Assembly: GCA_910588745.1 (NCBI GenBank)
Contig: CAJURK010000039.1
Span: 1 to 31,709, forward strand
Reading direction: 5' to 3'
Length of the DNA: 31,709 nt
Origin: an uncultured Dorea sp.
Lineage (GTDB): Bacteria; Bacillota; Clostridia; Lachnospirales; Lachnospiraceae
A model generated the notes under the pieces. The model saw only the letters and a list, made by a program, of their open reading frames with translations, had not been told where the DNA came from and searched no databases. The position numbers were made by a program, and so were the translations under genes. The stretch's first letter is position 1. Each line of letters starts with the position of its first letter. Positions 1-8,389 of the stretch are shown in pieces.

Positions 1-82
1 ATTTTTTAGCCGGTGCATTGCCAGTTAGACAGCCGGAAGGCTGAATAGTAACAAAATTCTATATAAAATTTAGAAAAAAACT

Positions 83-111
83 TTGCTTTTGTTCCGGAAA
101 AGTGGCATAAT
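83..111 (+). promoter_or_regulatory. Sigma-A-type promoter for the lytic transglycosylase gene
   Basis: A -35-like TTGCTT (83-88) and a -10-like CATAAT (106-111) are separated by 17 bases. A TGG directly before the -10 gives an extended -10 element, and an A-rich tract lies just upstream. This would place the transcript start near 118, leaving a leader of about 100 bases. The leader contains a weak 5-bp inverted repeat, TGCAT (144-148) with ATGCA (155-159). The rest of 1-216 holds only a small CAGCC/GGCTG hairpin with a GGAA loop (30-43); I see no gene and no recognisable cyclic-di-GMP riboswitch there. Confidence 0.55.
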
Positions 112-216
112 GATATTGATATGCTGTCTTGTACCAAAAAAGGTGCATATGTTAATGCATAATCTATGTGAAAAAATATAAATTTAGTAAATTAAGAAAA
201 TGATGGGAGAGACGAT

Positions 217-984
217 ATGGCAGGCAACAATATTACATATACAAATTTGTACAGTTACATGAATAGTCTTTTATATCAAATACAGTCTGCGGCGGGAGAT
301 GGCGGCCAGAATGGTCAGACCAATTCTGTTTTAGGAAACCAGAATTATACGGGGCAAAGTTTTGCCGACATATATAACACGACAAAGCGATTGGGCGTGC
401 CGGAGAGCATGGATCGTATTTTTGAGGAAGCATCGCAGAAGTATGGGGTACCGCTTGCGCTGCTGAAGGCAGTGGGAAAGGCTGAGTCAAACTTTAATGC
501 CAGCGCGGTTTCAGGGGCTGGCGCGCAAGGGGTGATGCAGCTTATGCCGGCTACGGCTAAGTCCCTTGGCGTTGAAGATCCTTTTGATGCGAGAAGCAAT
601 ATTATGGGGGGAGCAAAATATTTGTCAGAGAAATTGAGTTTGTATGATGGAGACATAGATTTAGCGCTTGCCGCATACAATGCGGGAAGTGGAAATGTAG
701 CCAAGTACGGCGGAGTTCCCCCGTTTGCGGAGACCAGGAACTATATCAAACGAATTCGCGAGTATATGGGCGGCGATTTGACTACCGGCCAGACAGTACA
801 AGGACAGACGTATGAAAAAGAGACGGATTCGGTCGGCGTCGCAACGCTCTCGGAGGCTATGGAGATTACGGAGCTTACAGCGCAGTATTTATTGGGGAAG
901 ATGCAGCTCCAAATGCAGGATCAGATGAACGGATTATCTTCTTCTTTAGCTGGTGAGAAGGACGAGGAAGAGACCGTTTTGTAA
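217..984 (+). CDS. Lytic transglycosylase, SLT domain, flagellar locus
   Basis: This is a predicted peptidoglycan-cleaving transglycosylase that would cut the glycan strand between MurNAc and GlcNAc, probably to let the rod cross the wall. The SLT domain spans about residues 65-178. It shows the catalytic glutamate in KAES (Glu90), the GVMQLMP motif (105-111) and AAYNAG (152-157), all typical of the goose-lysozyme-like Slt family. The 255-residue protein has a polar N-terminal stretch of about 60 residues and an acidic Gln/Met-rich tail. No signal peptide or lipobox is visible, so export by the flagellar type III system is possible but inferred. It sits alone upstream of the fla/che promoter, with its own promoter and a GGGAGAG ribosome site. 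Confidence 0.88.
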   Translation: MAGNNITYTNLYSYMNSLLYQIQSAAGDGGQNGQTNSVLGNQNYTGQSFADIYNTTKRLGVPESMDRIFEEASQKYGVPLALLKAVGKAESNFNASAVSGAGAQGVMQLMPATAKSLGVEDPFDARSNIMGGAKYLSEKLSLYDGDIDLALAAYNAGSGNVAKYGGVPPFAETRNYIKRIREYMGGDLTTGQTVQGQTYEKETDSVGVATLSEAMEITELTAQYLLGKMQLQMQDQMNGLSSSLAGEKDEEETVL

Positions 985-1085
985 GACAAATGGGTAAGTG
1001 GAACGCAACATATAGTGCGGGTGGAAGGCATGAAACTATATATGGAAAGAGGCTTATAGAAAATCTTGTAAATAAGCTAAAATAC

Positions 1086-1114
1086 TTGAAATTAAAAGGA
1101 TTTAAGTGTATAGT
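1086..1114 (+). promoter_or_regulatory. Sigma-A-type promoter for the fla/che operon
   Basis: TTGAAA (1086-1091) and TATAGT (1109-1114) are separated by exactly 17 bases, with a TG immediately before the -10. Each hexamer is one or two bases from the sigma-A consensus. Transcription would start near 1121, about 70 bases before flgB. This is the only strong promoter seen in the 206-base gap after the transglycosylase gene. No hairpin terminator was seen in that gap, so read-through from the upstream gene cannot be excluded. Confidence 0.6.
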
Positions 1115-1190
1115 AAAAAATGATAGTCTCTTTTGGGAAGTGTAAAAAGAAGATTACATAACTAATTTTACAGAAGGAAGTGACATTGCG

Positions 1191-1583
1191 ATGTTAGGAA
1201 ATTCAAGTTCTTTATTTGGAAATACAATAGAACTGGCAAGGAAAGCGATGGATATGCTGTGGGTAAAACAAGAAGCGATATCCAACAATCTTGCCAACGT
1301 GGATACTCCAGGATATAAGAGGACGCAAGTAAGCTTTGAAGAGGCGTTTCGTAAGAGACTCCAAGCGGCGGGGGAAACAAGCGGTTCAAGTATGAGGGAT
1401 GCAATTTCCGGCGCGACTTATACGGCAACCAGCAGAGATGATTCGGCGAGGGTAGACGAGAACAACGTGAATGCAGATGTTGAGAATACTGAGATGACAA
1501 GAACTTGGCTTCACTATTATTATCTTACATATAGTGCGAATGCCGATATAAAAAGGCTTCAGACTGCAATTAAAGGACAGTAG
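1191..1583 (+). CDS. flgB: Flagellar proximal rod protein FlgB
   Basis: FlgB is a component of the proximal rod that connects the MS ring to the distal rod. The 130-residue length is normal for the family. The N-terminal rod/hook-family signature is clear: a helix followed by a segment of the SNNLANVDTPGYKR type at about residues 28-41. The C-terminal conserved region contains ENTEMTRTW and a final amphipathic helix. A GGAAG site (1176-1180) precedes the ATG. It is the first gene of the main operon and is followed 35 bases later by fliE. The gene normally found between them, flgC, is not here but at 14283. Confidence 0.95.
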   Translation: MLGNSSSLFGNTIELARKAMDMLWVKQEAISNNLANVDTPGYKRTQVSFEEAFRKRLQAAGETSGSSMRDAISGATYTATSRDDSARVDENNVNADVENTEMTRTWLHYYYLTYSANADIKRLQTAIKGQ

Positions 1584-1618
1584 TTTTTGAAGGTCACAGA
1601 AAGGATGGAAGCGTAATT

Positions 1619-1933
1619 ATGGCGGAGATGTTTATTACCCCAATTCAGTTGATGGATCCGCTGGAACAGACGACTGCGAAGTCGGAGGCAGGAAAAGCGG
1701 CGCAGGATGTTATATCATCTTTTAAGGGGATTTTTGAAAATGCAATTAATGATGTGAAGACGACAGATGATACTCTGGCTAAGGCGCAATACTTGTTGGC
1801 AACAGGGCAGACAGAGGATCCGCATTCGGTTACGATTGCGGCGTCGGAGGCGCAGCTTGCAGTAGATATGCTGGTAGCGCTCAGATCCAAAGCTTTGGAA
1901 GCTTATAACGAGATTATGCGAATCAGTTCGTAG
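1619..1933 (+). CDS. fliE: Flagellar hook-basal body adaptor FliE
   Basis: FliE joins the MS ring to the rod and is one of the first substrates of the flagellar type III exporter. The protein has 104 residues, the usual size. Its C-terminal half carries the conserved FliE pattern: a GQTEDPHSVTIA segment followed by EAQLAVDMLVALRSKALEAYNEIMR, the two helices that pack like the rod proteins. The first 35 residues are variable, as is common. It follows flgB after 35 bases with an AAAGGATGGA ribosome site. After its stop come 86 bases without a gene before fliF. Confidence 0.94.
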   Translation: MAEMFITPIQLMDPLEQTTAKSEAGKAAQDVISSFKGIFENAINDVKTTDDTLAKAQYLLATGQTEDPHSVTIAASEAQLAVDMLVALRSKALEAYNEIMRISS

Positions 1934-2019
1934 ATGAGACATTTGCGAACTGAGCTTTTTCGTGTTTACGGATAATTACAGTAATAGAAAATCTTTAAAA
2001 GTTGAGTGGGTTTTGGATC

Positions 2020-3621
2020 ATGAAAGAAAAATTGGGCCAAGTAAAGGAATTAGCGGGAAAGCTAAGTGATAAGACAAAAAAAATAATTATTGCCGGGCTG
2101 GCTGCCTTGATTGTTGTAGCTGTGGCGATTGCGCTTATTTTAAACAATCAGCCGTACGAGACGCTGTTTACGGGATTAGGGCAGGAGGAAGCGGAGCAGA
2201 TTACTAAAAAGCTGCAAGAGGACGGCGTGGAATTCAAATACAACGGAGATACGGAGATTCTGGTAAAGAAAGACGTGGTTGACCAGACGAAAGCGGCTCT
2301 TGTACAGGAGGGGTATCCGAAGAGTGGATTTACATACGACACATTCAAGGATAACGCGGGTATGCTGGCTACAGACGCGGATAAGAATACCTACAAGCTG
2401 TATGAACTTCAGGATCGTATTGGCGCTACGATTGGCCTCTTTGATGGGGTTAAGAGCGCAAAGGTAACGATTGCTCTTGGCGAAGACAGTAAATATGCCC
2501 TGAATGATAACGAACAGAAACCGACGGCTACGGCGGTTGTAACCATGAAGGACGGCGGCTCTCCTACAACGGAACAGGCAATGGGGATCCAACGGCTGGT
2601 TGCTAAAAGCGTGTCAGGAATGGAACTGTCGGATGTTGCAGTGTTTGACGGCAATGGCAACGATGTGTCTGCAGAGACGGAGGACGGTACAAAGACGTCG
2701 GCTACCAGCTCGGACGCGGAAGAGATTGCGCAGGTGGTTGAGAGCCAAATTGCCAATAACGTTATGAAAGTGCTGGGGCCGATTTACGGACAGAACAACG
2801 TGAGGGTTTCGGCGAGAGCGCAGATTAATCTGGAGAATTTGGTGCGCGAAACCATTACATATAATACGCCTGAGAAAACGGACCGGGAAGATAAAAGAGG
2901 AATCGTTGATCACGAGGAAGGGTACACGGACGGCACAGGAGCCGGAAGCGGAGCCGGAGGCGTCGCGGGGGCTGAGACTAACGCGGATGCGGACGAGTAT
3001 AATACGGATAGTAATACGGGCGACGGTTCTTCCTACAGTGAGAGTTATTCCCGGGACTATCTGGTAAATCAAATTAAGGAGCAGGGGCAGATCACACCGG
3101 GAGCGTTGGAGGATCTTACCGTTTCGGTTGCGATCAACGGAGAAGATTACGGCAACTTGAGAGAGACGCAGCTTCTTGCTTTGATCGGTAATGCGGCGGG
3201 AATTGCCGCTGTGGATCAGAATGAGAAAATTGCTGTTGCGTGCGCGCCGTTTAGCGAGGCGATTGATACTGGAGAAGAAGAAGAGAAGACCGGTTTTGCC
3301 AGGTTGATTGAGGGTATTCCGCTTTGGGTACTGATAGCAGGCGCGGTACTTCTTGCTGTATTGATTGGTTTGGTTATACTTCTGCTTATGAAGAGGCGAA
3401 AGAAGTCGGAAGAAGAGGAAGAACTGGAAGAGCTTGCAGAAGCAGGAGAAGGTTTGGAAGAGATTCCTATGTATGATTTGAACCAGGAGCTTCAGGAGAT
3501 CAAGAACGACAGAGGTATGGAACTCAAGAGAAGTATTCGGGAATTCGCAGAGCAGAATTCGGAGATTTCTGCACAGCTTTTGAAGAACTGGCTGAATGGA
3601 GGCAATGGAAATGGAGAGTAA
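2020..3621 (+). CDS. fliF: Flagellar MS-ring protein FliF
   Basis: FliF forms the membrane MS ring, the base on which the rod, export gate and switch assemble. From the ATG at 2020 it has 533 residues. The first membrane helix lies at about 22-42 and the second at about 433-456, before an MKRRKK cytoplasmic anchor. Between them are the ring-building motifs, including NQPYETLFTGL and the EEAEQITKKLQEDGVEFKY region. The acidic C-terminal tail ending in AQLLKNWL is the FliG-binding segment. A Gly/Asp/Ser-rich insert lies at about 300-346. An in-frame TTG at 2002 would add six residues but has no ribosome site; GAGTGGG at 2004-2010 suits the ATG at 2020. Confidence 0.95.
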   Translation: MKEKLGQVKELAGKLSDKTKKIIIAGLAALIVVAVAIALILNNQPYETLFTGLGQEEAEQITKKLQEDGVEFKYNGDTEILVKKDVVDQTKAALVQEGYPKSGFTYDTFKDNAGMLATDADKNTYKLYELQDRIGATIGLFDGVKSAKVTIALGEDSKYALNDNEQKPTATAVVTMKDGGSPTTEQAMGIQRLVAKSVSGMELSDVAVFDGNGNDVSAETEDGTKTSATSSDAEEIAQVVESQIANNVMKVLGPIYGQNNVRVSARAQINLENLVRETITYNTPEKTDREDKRGIVDHEEGYTDGTGAGSGAGGVAGAETNADADEYNTDSNTGDGSSYSESYSRDYLVNQIKEQGQITPGALEDLTVSVAINGEDYGNLRETQLLALIGNAAGIAAVDQNEKIAVACAPFSEAIDTGEEEEKTGFARLIEGIPLWVLIAGAVLLAVLIGLVILLLMKRRKKSEEEEELEELAEAGEGLEEIPMYDLNQELQEIKNDRGMELKRSIREFAEQNSEISAQLLKNWLNGGNGNGE

Positions 3622-4624
3622 TGCGAAGCTGACATCAGAACAAAAAGCAGCGGCGGTTATTGTTTCCCTTGGAGCCGATAAAGCGTCGAAGATATATAAG
3701 CATTTGAGCGAAAGCGATATTGAGAAGCTGACGATAGAGGTGGCGAAGCTTGGGCATATTACGCCGGAACAGATGGAAGAGGTCTTGGATGAGTTTTATA
3801 AGACCTGTCTGACACAGAAGGTGGTGACCGACGGCGGCATGGAGTATGCCAGAGCTGTTTTGGAGAAGGCGTTTGGCGAGAGTACGGCTCAGTCGCTGTT
3901 AGAAAAGCTGTCGAAATCTTTGAAGGTGCGTCCGTTTGAATTTGTCAGGAAGAGTAATGTTAAGAATCTTGTCTCTTTCCTGCAGCATGAGAGACCCCAG
4001 ACCATTGCGCTGGTGCTTTCTTACGCGGATTCGGATCAGGCGTCTTCGGTTATTGGGGAATTGCCGAAGGAGAAGAGGATTAAGGTTGTAGAATCCATTG
4101 CAAAGATGGAGAGCGCTTCGCCGGAAGCTATTAAGATAGTAGAAGCTTCTTTAAAGAAGAGATTTGAAAGTATTCTTACGACTGCCGATTATACCAAGAT
4201 CGGCGGCATTGATTACATAGCAGACGTCATGAACCATATGGATAGAGCCAATGAAAAATACATTTTCGACGAGCTTGGTAAAGAGAATGAAGAATTGGCT
4301 GAGACAATCCGGAAGAAAATGTTCGTATTCGAAGATATTGTTTCTATGGACAACAGATCTATTCAGCGGTTTATTCGTGAGTGTGACGTCAAAGATATTG
4401 TGTACGCGCTCAAAGGCTCGGACGACAATATCAAAGACCTTGTTTTTGCCAATGTATCTACGCGTATGGCTGAGAGCATTCGCTCCGACCTTGAAGTTAC
4501 GGTTAATGTTCGTCTGAGAGATGTCGAGGAAGCTCAGCAGAGAATTGTTGGCGTGATCCGAAGACTTGAGGAAGCCGGCGAACTGATTATAGTTAAGAGC
4601 GGAAAGGATGAGATCATTGCCTAG
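3611..4624 (+). CDS. fliG: Flagellar motor switch protein FliG
   Basis: FliG is the rotor protein of the C ring. It binds FliF at its N terminus, FliM in the middle, and the stator MotA through charged residues in its C-terminal domain. The 337-residue protein aligns throughout with the family, including the LTSEQKAAAVIVSLG start, the middle-domain TIALVLSY segment and the C-terminal FANVSTRMAESIRSDLE helix. Three in-frame ATGs occur (3596, 3605, 3611). GGAGG at 3598-3602 is spaced 8 bases from 3611, so that start is preferred. It overlaps the end of fliF by 11 bases, indicating translational coupling. The middle-domain EHPQ motif reads ERPQ here. Confidence 0.95.
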   Translation: MESNAKLTSEQKAAAVIVSLGADKASKIYKHLSESDIEKLTIEVAKLGHITPEQMEEVLDEFYKTCLTQKVVTDGGMEYARAVLEKAFGESTAQSLLEKLSKSLKVRPFEFVRKSNVKNLVSFLQHERPQTIALVLSYADSDQASSVIGELPKEKRIKVVESIAKMESASPEAIKIVEASLKKRFESILTTADYTKIGGIDYIADVMNHMDRANEKYIFDELGKENEELAETIRKKMFVFEDIVSMDNRSIQRFIRECDVKDIVYALKGSDDNIKDLVFANVSTRMAESIRSDLEVTVNVRLRDVEEAQQRIVGVIRRLEEAGELIIVKSGKDEIIA

Positions 4625-5387
4625 GATTGTTAAGGAGCCGGAGAAAAGCCAGGATATTAAGCCTTTTGATTTCTTTGCCGGATTCAAGATTCATGAGGAA
4701 AAACCGGATGAGGGGCAGGAGGAGCCGCCGGAAGAGCAGGAGGAGCCGGATGACGCAGAAGAAGCGGCGAGGCTTGCGGCTGCAATGGAGGAAGAAATTC
4801 TGAAAAAAGCGCAGATGCGGGCTGACAAGATTCTGATGGATGCTCGCGAGCAGGCGGAAATTCTTCGGGAGAAAGGCTATCGGGAAGGCGTGGAGACTGG
4901 TCAGGTAGACGGTTATAGAGCGGCTTATCAGGAACATCAGCAGCTTCACGCGCAGGCTCTTCAGGAATTGGATAGAAATATCAGAGAGGTTGTAACGGAA
5001 GTTTCGATTGAAAAAGAAAAGCTTCTAGAGCAATATATTGACGACCTAAAGAAGGTTTCTCTTGCTGTGGCGGAGAAGATTATCCAGACCAGCCTGCAGT
5101 CCAGCGGAGATATCGTAAAGCGGATGATTATTTCTGCGACAGATAAGATGCAGAGAAAACAGTGGGCCAAAATCTATGTCACAAAGTGCGAGAGCGGCAT
5201 ATCTATGGAAGTAGACGCGGAATTTTTGGATGCGTTATCGAAGCTGTCGGATAATATTAAGCTGATTACGATGGATAACGGCGAGCCGGGGACATGTATT
5301 ATTGAACTGCCGGATGAGATTATTGATGCCAGCGTCGGCACACAGTTAGAGAACATCAAAGATATATTAAACAACGTTAGAGTATAG
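4617..5387 (+). CDS. fliH: Flagellar export ATPase regulator FliH
   Basis: FliH is the stator-like regulator that holds the FliI ATPase at the export gate and controls its hydrolysis. The protein shows the family layout: a short N-terminal segment (LPRIVKEPEKSQ), an acidic Glu/Pro-rich stretch at about residues 25-50, a long coiled coil with ILREKGYREGVETGQVDGYRAAY, and a C-terminal domain ending near ENIKDILNNVRV. The start is uncertain. An ATG at 4608 abuts the GGAAAGG (4601-4607) with no spacer, whereas the in-frame TTG at 4617 sits 9 bases after it and gives the more typical FliH N terminus. TTG 4617 is chosen; it overlaps the end of fliG by 8 bases. Confidence 0.88.
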   Translation: MPRIVKEPEKSQDIKPFDFFAGFKIHEEKPDEGQEEPPEEQEEPDDAEEAARLAAAMEEEILKKAQMRADKILMDAREQAEILREKGYREGVETGQVDGYRAAYQEHQQLHAQALQELDRNIREVVTEVSIEKEKLLEQYIDDLKKVSLAVAEKIIQTSLQSSGDIVKRMIISATDKMQRKQWAKIYVTKCESGISMEVDAEFLDALSKLSDNIKLITMDNGEPGTCIIELPDEIIDASVGTQLENIKDILNNVRV

Positions 5388-5402
5388 CCGAGGTGAAGGG
5401 GT

Positions 5403-6704
5403 ATGTTTTCAAAGCTGCCGGAGTTAATACAGAAGTCAGAGACGGTGAGCTATATAGGTAAAATTGAAAATGTTGTAGGAATGGCTATGGAATCTTCGGG
5501 AAACCGGGCCAGTATCGGTGATATTGCCATGATTTATAATGAAGAAAAACACAGGCAGATTCCGGTAGAGGTAGTAGGTTTTCGGGGAGATAAGATGCAG
5601 CTTATGGCTTATGAGAATATTAGCGGCGTTGCCGCGGGAAGTTTTGTAAGAAATACCAAGCGGCGCTTAAAGATACCGGTCGGCGAGTTCCTTCGGGGCA
5701 GAATTATCGACGCAACCGGTAACCCTATGGATGATTTGGGGCCGTTTCCGTCGCCGAGATATTATTATGTGGAGAATACTTATATCAATCCGCTGAAAAG
5801 GCCTCCTATTACGGATACTCTGGAATTCGGGGTAAAGGCAATTGACGGATTGAACACAATAGGAAAAGGCCAGCGTATTGGAATCTTCGCGGGCAGCGGC
5901 GTGGGAAAGAGTACGCTGTTAGGAATGATTGCGAAGAATGTAAAGGCTGATATAAATGTGATCGCGCTAGTGGGAGAGCGTGGAAGAGAGGTTCTGGAGT
6001 TTGTTGAGAAGGATTTAGGGGCGGAAGGATTAAAAAGAAGCGTCCTTGTGGTGGCCACCTCGGATCAGCCGGCCATGCTCCGTATGAAGTGTCCGCTGGT
6101 TGCGACGACGATTGCCGAATATTTCAAGGACCAAGGCAAGGATGTCTTGCTGATGATGGATTCCCTTACCCGTTTTGCCATGGCGCAGCGTGAGATTGGG
6201 CTTGCAACCGGAGAACCGCCGGTAGCAAGAGGATATACCCCCTCGATTTACGCGGAGTTTCCAAAGCTTTTAGAGCGCAGCGGTAATTTTGAAAAGGGGT
6301 CGATTACCGGCGTCTATACAGTGCTGGTAGAGGGAGATGATACGAATGAGCCTATAGCGGATACGGTCCGCGGTATTTTGGACGGACATATTGTGCTGTC
6401 CAGAAAGCTTGCGAATGAGAATCATTTTCCTGCAATTGATGTGAATGCAAGTATTTCCCGTCTTATGACGAATATTGTGCCGAATGAACACCGGACGGCT
6501 GCGGCATGGATGCGGGATACGCTGAGTGTTTATTCTAAGAATGAAGATTTGATTTCTATAGGCGCTTACAAGTCGGGAACGAATCCTAGATTAGATAAAG
6601 CGGTGGCCAAAATTGACAGGGTCAATGAATTTTTGATGCAGAAGATAGACGAGAGTTTTTCTATCGAAGAATCAGTAGAAATGATGAAGAGGATTATGAA
6701 GTGA
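5403..6704 (+). CDS. fliI: Flagellum-specific export ATPase FliI
   Basis: FliI is the hexameric ATPase of flagellar type III export, related to the F-ATPase beta subunit. The 433-residue protein has an N-terminal beta-barrel domain, Walker A AGSGVGKST at 163-171, Walker B VLLMMD at 248-253, the GERGREV catalytic-glutamate motif (191-197), and the ATPase alpha/beta signature PAIDVNASISRL. The C-terminal helical domain ends in EESVEMMKRIMK. It follows fliH by 15 bases and shares a 4-base overlap with fliJ, so the export ATPase complex is made from adjacent, coupled cistrons. Confidence 0.97.
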   Translation: MFSKLPELIQKSETVSYIGKIENVVGMAMESSGNRASIGDIAMIYNEEKHRQIPVEVVGFRGDKMQLMAYENISGVAAGSFVRNTKRRLKIPVGEFLRGRIIDATGNPMDDLGPFPSPRYYYVENTYINPLKRPPITDTLEFGVKAIDGLNTIGKGQRIGIFAGSGVGKSTLLGMIAKNVKADINVIALVGERGREVLEFVEKDLGAEGLKRSVLVVATSDQPAMLRMKCPLVATTIAEYFKDQGKDVLLMMDSLTRFAMAQREIGLATGEPPVARGYTPSIYAEFPKLLERSGNFEKGSITGVYTVLVEGDDTNEPIADTVRGILDGHIVLSRKLANENHFPAIDVNASISRLMTNIVPNEHRTAAAWMRDTLSVYSKNEDLISIGAYKSGTNPRLDKAVAKIDRVNEFLMQKIDESFSIEESVEMMKRIMK

Positions 6705-7153
6705 AGAAATTCTACTTTGCATTGGATACGGTACTTAGGTACAAGGAGCAGGTGTTGGACGGCCTGAAAGCAGAACATGCCAGAGCGCTGGCGCGGGTCA
6801 GGGAATGCGAACGCGCCATTGAAGAATTGGAGCTGCTTCATTTGAAGTGTACCGAAGAATTCCGGCAGAACAAACAGGATGGCATTACCATTCGGGAGAT
6901 TCATACATATGAGAATTATCTGGAGTCTCTGGGGCTTCAGATTAGGCAGAAGAAGGAGCAGCTTGCGCAGCTCAAGAAGAAAGAAGAAGCGAAGCGGAAC
7001 GAGGTGGTAGAGGCGAAGAAAGAAACCTCGACCATAGATAAGCTCAAGGAAAAGAAGCAAGAGGCATACAACAAAGAAGTTCAAAAGGAAGAAGAGCAGT
7101 TTATCGAAGAGTTTGTGGTTACAAAACGAGCGATGGCAAGACTTGGCGGCTGA
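6701..7153 (+). CDS. fliJ: Flagellar export chaperone FliJ
   Basis: FliJ is a small coiled-coil protein that inserts into the FliI hexamer and contacts FlhA, linking ATPase activity to the gate. The 150-residue sequence starts with the family pattern KKFYFALDTVLRYKEQ and continues as an almost unbroken charged coiled coil rich in Glu, Lys and Gln. It starts at GTG 6701, overlapping the fliI stop by four bases, with GAAGAGGA just upstream. The sequence is poorly conserved in this family, so the call rests on the N-terminal motif, size, coiled coil and position. Confidence 0.88.
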   Translation: MKKFYFALDTVLRYKEQVLDGLKAEHARALARVRECERAIEELELLHLKCTEEFRQNKQDGITIREIHTYENYLESLGLQIRQKKEQLAQLKKKEEAKRNEVVEAKKETSTIDKLKEKKQEAYNKEVQKEEEQFIEEFVVTKRAMARLGG

Positions 7154-7190
7154 TTTTTGCAGATGGGTATAAGCCGTATCGTAAGATGGA

Positions 7191-7214
7191 GTAATCCTGC
7201 TAATTGCAGATTAC
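7191..7214 (+). promoter_or_regulatory. Intercistronic hairpin upstream of fliK
   Basis: GTAAT (7191-7195) pairs with ATTAC (7210-7214), and CTGC (7197-7200) pairs with GCAG (7206-7209). The loop is TAATT and C7196 is a single bulge. An A/T-rich stretch follows, then the strong AAGGAGG of fliK. It lies in the 96-base gap that separates the export-ATPase genes from the hook genes. It could be an RNA processing or stability element, or a weak attenuator; the T-run is interrupted, so it is not called a terminator. Confidence 0.4.
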
Positions 7215-7249
7215 TATAAATATTTTATTTAAGAAAGGAGGAGAACGCC

Positions 7250-8359
7250 ATGAACAAAATCAGCGTAAAGATGTCTGACATCAGTTTGCGCGGAACAGAA
7301 GGAGCAAAGTCTTTAGGGCAGACCAGAGAGGTTACCGATGATTTCAAGAAACTTCTTCAGGGACAGAAGGACGACGACAGCGTGGATGTATCAAAGGATA
7401 CGAAGACAGAAAAAAAACCTGAAGATGTAAAGGAAGAAAAGAAAGAAGAACCTATAAAAACAGACAATGCAAAAGAGGACGCTGCGGTAGAGGAAAAGGT
7501 TCAGACAGAAGGGTTGCTCGCTGCGTACCAGATGACTCAGAATTTTCGGCCGGAGATGATTCAGGTGGAAAACGAGACGCTTGCAGGAGAAGTGATATCA
7601 GAGGAAGAGCCGGTGATTGCAGAGACAGAATTTGTGCCGCAGATGACGGAACAGACAGGAGAACTGCAGGCGGCGGAAAGTTTACAGGTGCAGCAGGTAC
7701 AATCAGAAAAGCCGGACAGTGAGGTGAAGCTGCAGGCAGAAAAACCAGTGGAGGCAACGGAGCCGGAAGTAAAGGTTTCAGAAGCGCCGGTACAGCAGGT
7801 AGATACATCTGAGGAACAGAAAGGCATGGCGCAATCTGACAGCCATCAGGCGGAACAGGCGGTGCAGGTTCAGAATCCGGAAGTTTCTGTAAAGACGGAG
7901 GCGGCGGACATTAAGCATCAGGAGCCGGTGAGAATGCAGGTGCCTCAGCCAGAGGAGCTGCCCGATAAGGTAACCGATCAGCTTATGGCAAAGATGTCGG
8001 AGGGAATACAGGAATTTGAGATACATATCGAGCCTGTAAACCTTGGAAAGATTGCAGTGAAGATTCTCTATCAGGATGGGCAGGCGACGGTTTCTGTTAT
8101 GTGTTCTGAGAAAAAGGCATTTGACATTTTAGAGCGTAATGCGGGTGAGATCGGTCAGATTATTGACAAGAACTTAGGCGGAACAACAACGATCGTTGTG
8201 GATAAGCAGGAAAGTGATTACTTAAACCAGACTAAGGACGAGAATCAGCAGAACGGCCAGAACGGCGAGAAAGAGCAGTCAAAAGAAGGAAAGAAAGAGC
8301 AGAGTACTGATGACGCACAGGATTTTCTTCAAAAGCTGCGGCTCGGACTGACAGGTTAA
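7250..8359 (+). CDS. fliK: Flagellar hook-length control protein FliK
   Basis: FliK is the exported molecular ruler that sets hook length and flips FlhB from rod/hook to filament substrates. The 369-residue protein has a long, low-complexity N-terminal ruler region (about residues 40-230) dominated by Glu, Gln, Lys, Val and Ala. A compact C-terminal domain at about 237-310 follows, containing QEFEIHIEPVNLGKIAVKI and a TVSVMCSEKKAFDILERN segment, matching the Flg_hook domain. A Gln/Asn/Glu/Lys-rich tail completes it. The ribosome site AAGGAGG is strong. Identity rests on the C-terminal domain and position just before flgD and flgE. Confidence 0.92.
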   Translation: MNKISVKMSDISLRGTEGAKSLGQTREVTDDFKKLLQGQKDDDSVDVSKDTKTEKKPEDVKEEKKEEPIKTDNAKEDAAVEEKVQTEGLLAAYQMTQNFRPEMIQVENETLAGEVISEEEPVIAETEFVPQMTEQTGELQAAESLQVQQVQSEKPDSEVKLQAEKPVEATEPEVKVSEAPVQQVDTSEEQKGMAQSDSHQAEQAVQVQNPEVSVKTEAADIKHQEPVRMQVPQPEELPDKVTDQLMAKMSEGIQEFEIHIEPVNLGKIAVKILYQDGQATVSVMCSEKKAFDILERNAGEIGQIIDKNLGGTTTIVVDKQESDYLNQTKDENQQNGQNGEKEQSKEGKKEQSTDDAQDFLQKLRLGLTG

Positions 8360-8389
8360 AAGGAATAAAGAAAGAAGGAGATTAGTAAG

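Noticed and set aside
1..216. Cyclic-di-GMP riboswitch or other leader RNA before the first gene
   Set aside because: I searched by eye for the conserved GEMM sequence blocks and found none; only small dyads are present.
1536..1550. GCCGATAT inside flgB as a sigma-28 -10 element
   Set aside because: No TAAA lies 15 bases upstream, and the sequence encodes conserved FlgB residues.
2176..3072. Long minus-strand frames opposite fliF (2176-2592, 2409-2756, 2614-3072)
   Set aside because: They lack ribosome sites and family motifs, and the plus-strand fliF explains the coding pattern.
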